Source: Beijerinckiaceae bacterium
GTDB lineage: Bacteria; Pseudomonadota; Alphaproteobacteria; Rhizobiales; Beijerinckiaceae
Assembly: GCA_947456315.1 (NCBI GenBank)
Contig: CANGRU010000001.1
Coordinates: 1 to 24,253 of the forward strand
Direction: 5' to 3'
Length of the DNA: 24,253 bases
Part shown: piece after piece, positions 23,185 through 24,253 of the stretch
How positions within the stretch are numbered: position 1 is the first letter of the stretch
Layout: each line of letters begins with the position of its first letter
Position numbers and translations under genes: made by a program
The notes under the pieces: model-generated
Seen by the model: the letters and a program-made list of their open reading frames with translations, nothing else
Database searches by the model: none
What the model was told of the DNA's origin: nothing

Positions 23185-24156
23185 GTGAAAAGCTTCGCAG
23201 ATCTCAGCGCTCGTGAAATCCTCGCCGTCGCGATTGCGTCGGAAGAGGAGGACAGCCGCATCTACGCGACCTTCGCCGAAGACCTTGCCGAGCGCTACCC
23301 TGCCTCCGCACAAGTCTTTGAGCAAATGGCTGACGAAGAGCGCGAGCATCGCCACGCTTTGCTCACCATGTATGAGCAGCGCTTTGGCACCAAGCTGCCG
23401 CCCATTCGCCGCGAAGACGTCAAAGGCTTTTTGAAGCGCCGTCCGATCTGGCTCACAAAAAACCTGCCGCTCGAGACGATCCGCAAAGAAGCGGAAAATA
23501 TGGAATATCAGGCGGCCCGTTTTTACGAGAAAGCGGCGGCGCAAACGACCGATGTCGAAATACGCAAATTGCTTGGCGATCTGGCGGAAGTCGAAAAGAG
23601 CCACGGCCGCCATGCGGGTGAGCTTGAAAAGCATTTGCTGACGGAAGAGGCGAAGGAAGAAGAAGCTTCCACCTCGCACCGCATGTTCGTGTTGCAATAT
23701 GTGCAGCCCGGTCTTGCGGGTCTGATGGATGGCTCTGTCTCGACACTCGCGCCTTTGTTTGCGGCAGCTTTTGCGACGCATAGCAATTGGGAAACATTTC
23801 TTGTCGGTCTTGCCGCGTCCATTGGTGCCGGCATTTCCATGGGCTTTGCAGAGGCATTGTCGGATGATGGCGCATTGACCGGTCGCGGCAGCCCGTGGCT
23901 GCGTGGCACGATTTGCGGCTTGATGACAACGCTGGGTGGCATCGGTCATACTTTGCCCTATCTCGTCCCTGATCGCTGGGACAATGCTTTCTGGATCGCT
24001 ACAGGCCTTGCGGGCATCGTTGTCTTCTTCGAGCTTTGGGCGATTGCCTGGGTGCGCGCGAAATATATGGATACGCCTTTCTTGCAGGCGGTTTTCCAGA
24101 TTGTGCTGGGTGGCGTGATTGTTCTGGCGGCCGGCATTCTGATCGGCGGCGCGTGA
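23185..24156 (+). CDS. mbfA: Membrane-bound ferritin MbfA (ferritin-like plus VIT1 domains)
   Basis: The 323-residue protein joins an N-terminal ferritin-like erythrin domain (about 10-155) to a C-terminal VIT1/CCC1-type membrane domain (about 170-323). The family exports iron to relieve iron and peroxide stress. Diiron-type carboxylates and histidines are visible: E20-E22, E52-x-x-H55, E107, and E137-x-x-H140. The membrane part begins with [20 protein letters not shown] and has about five hydrophobic helices. The start is GTG at 23185, with GGAGGTG at 23171-23177, 7 bases away. The ICE box upstream supports Irr control. The stop overlaps the GTG start of the following metallophosphoesterase gene, so the two are coupled. 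Confidence 0.93.
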   Translation: MKSFADLSAREILAVAIASEEEDSRIYATFAEDLAERYPASAQVFEQMADEEREHRHALLTMYEQRFGTKLPPIRREDVKGFLKRRPIWLTKNLPLETIRKEAENMEYQAARFYEKAAAQTTDVEIRKLLGDLAEVEKSHGRHAGELEKHLLTEEAKEEEASTSHRMFVLQYVQPGLAGLMDGSVSTLAPLFAAAFATHSNWETFLVGLAASIGAGISMGFAEALSDDGALTGRGSPWLRGTICGLMTTLGGIGHTLPYLVPDRWDNAFWIATGLAGIVVFFELWAIAWVRAKYMDTPFLQAVFQIVLGGVIVLAAGILIGGA

Positions 24157-24253
24157 CCTTCCGTCTCGCCCATCTGTCGGATGCGCATATCGGGCCTTTG
24201 CCCGAGCCGCGCTGGCGCGAGCTCATGAGCAAGCGTCTGACGGGTTATCTCAA
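24153..24253 (+). CDS. Metallophosphoesterase, N-terminal fragment
   Basis: Only the first 33 codons are in the window. From a GTG overlapping the mbfA stop (GTGA) the frame reads [18 protein letters not shown] and then [14 protein letters not shown]. The D-A-H (DxH) motif following the LAHLS strand is the first metal-binding motif of calcineurin-like phosphoesterases. The [14 protein letters not shown] part is typical of the Rhizobiales members of this family. The substrate cannot be inferred. The RBS is weak, consistent with translation coupled to mbfA. Confidence 0.85.
   Translation, partial: MTFRLAHLSDAHIGPLPEPRWRELMSKRLTGYL

Noticed and set aside
1..24253. Search for CRISPR arrays, tRNAs, rRNAs, insertion sequences and attachment sites
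   Set aside because: No regularly spaced repeats, cloverleaf-type sequences, transposase frames or terminal inverted repeats were seen by eye; this cannot replace a covariance or database search.

Overview
The window looks like a chromosomal stretch of an alphaproteobacterium, most likely of the Hyphomicrobiales (Rhizobiales). Four things point there: an Omp25/Omp31-type outer-membrane protein, an MbfA-type ferritin/VIT1 iron exporter preceded by an Irr (ICE) box, the MoxR-DUF58-DUF4159 gene set lying divergent to a DUF1285/CoA-pyrophosphatase/CCA-enzyme operon, and GC-rich coding sequence with frequent 4-base gene overlaps. The genus cannot be fixed from the sequence alone. I see no rRNA, tRNA, insertion sequence, prophage, integrase or CRISPR array; this is core-type chromosome.

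Layout. 1-457 (-) is the 5' part of a circularly permuted ATP-grasp gene. 458-962 is a 505-bp gap without a convincing gene; it holds a G-quadruplex motif and several inverted repeats. 963-5243 (+) is a two-gene RND efflux operon (adaptor plus inner-membrane pump) closed by a terminator hairpin. 5337-10565 (+) carries peptide release factor 3, a bifunctional GDP-mannose enzyme, a secreted RNase T2, the rRNA methyltransferase RlmJ and a YibF-like glutathione transferase. A 12-bp-stem hairpin then separates this run from the convergent omp gene (10640-11272, -). After an AT-rich 389-bp gap comes a pteridine-reductase-like SDR (+).

12429-15160 (-) is a tightly overlapped operon: DUF1285 protein, CoA pyrophosphatase, CCA-adding enzyme and a small unknown basic protein. 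Divergent from it, 15289-22075 (+) is a four-gene run: MoxR AAA+ ATPase, soluble DUF58 (vWA) protein, a 925-residue BatA-like/DUF4159 membrane protein and a 694-residue membrane vWA/GATase-like protein. The last part has a GNAT acetyltransferase and a NUDIX hydrolase (both -), the divergent Irr-box-controlled mbfA (+) and the first bases of a metallophosphoesterase gene overlapping mbfA.

The best candidate for an incompletely described system is the MoxR/DUF58/DUF4159/vWA cluster. It has one ATPase, two intact MIDAS-type vWA motifs, one degenerate vWA-like motif and three segments resembling GATase-like Rossmann folds on two membrane proteins. It resembles a cut-down Bat (aerotolerance) operon, but its substrate is unknown. 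Secondary points are the ExD in place of DxD in the CCA enzyme, altered CAS-II residues in RNase T2, a possible unannotated small RNA in the omp/SDR gap, and the ICE box before mbfA.
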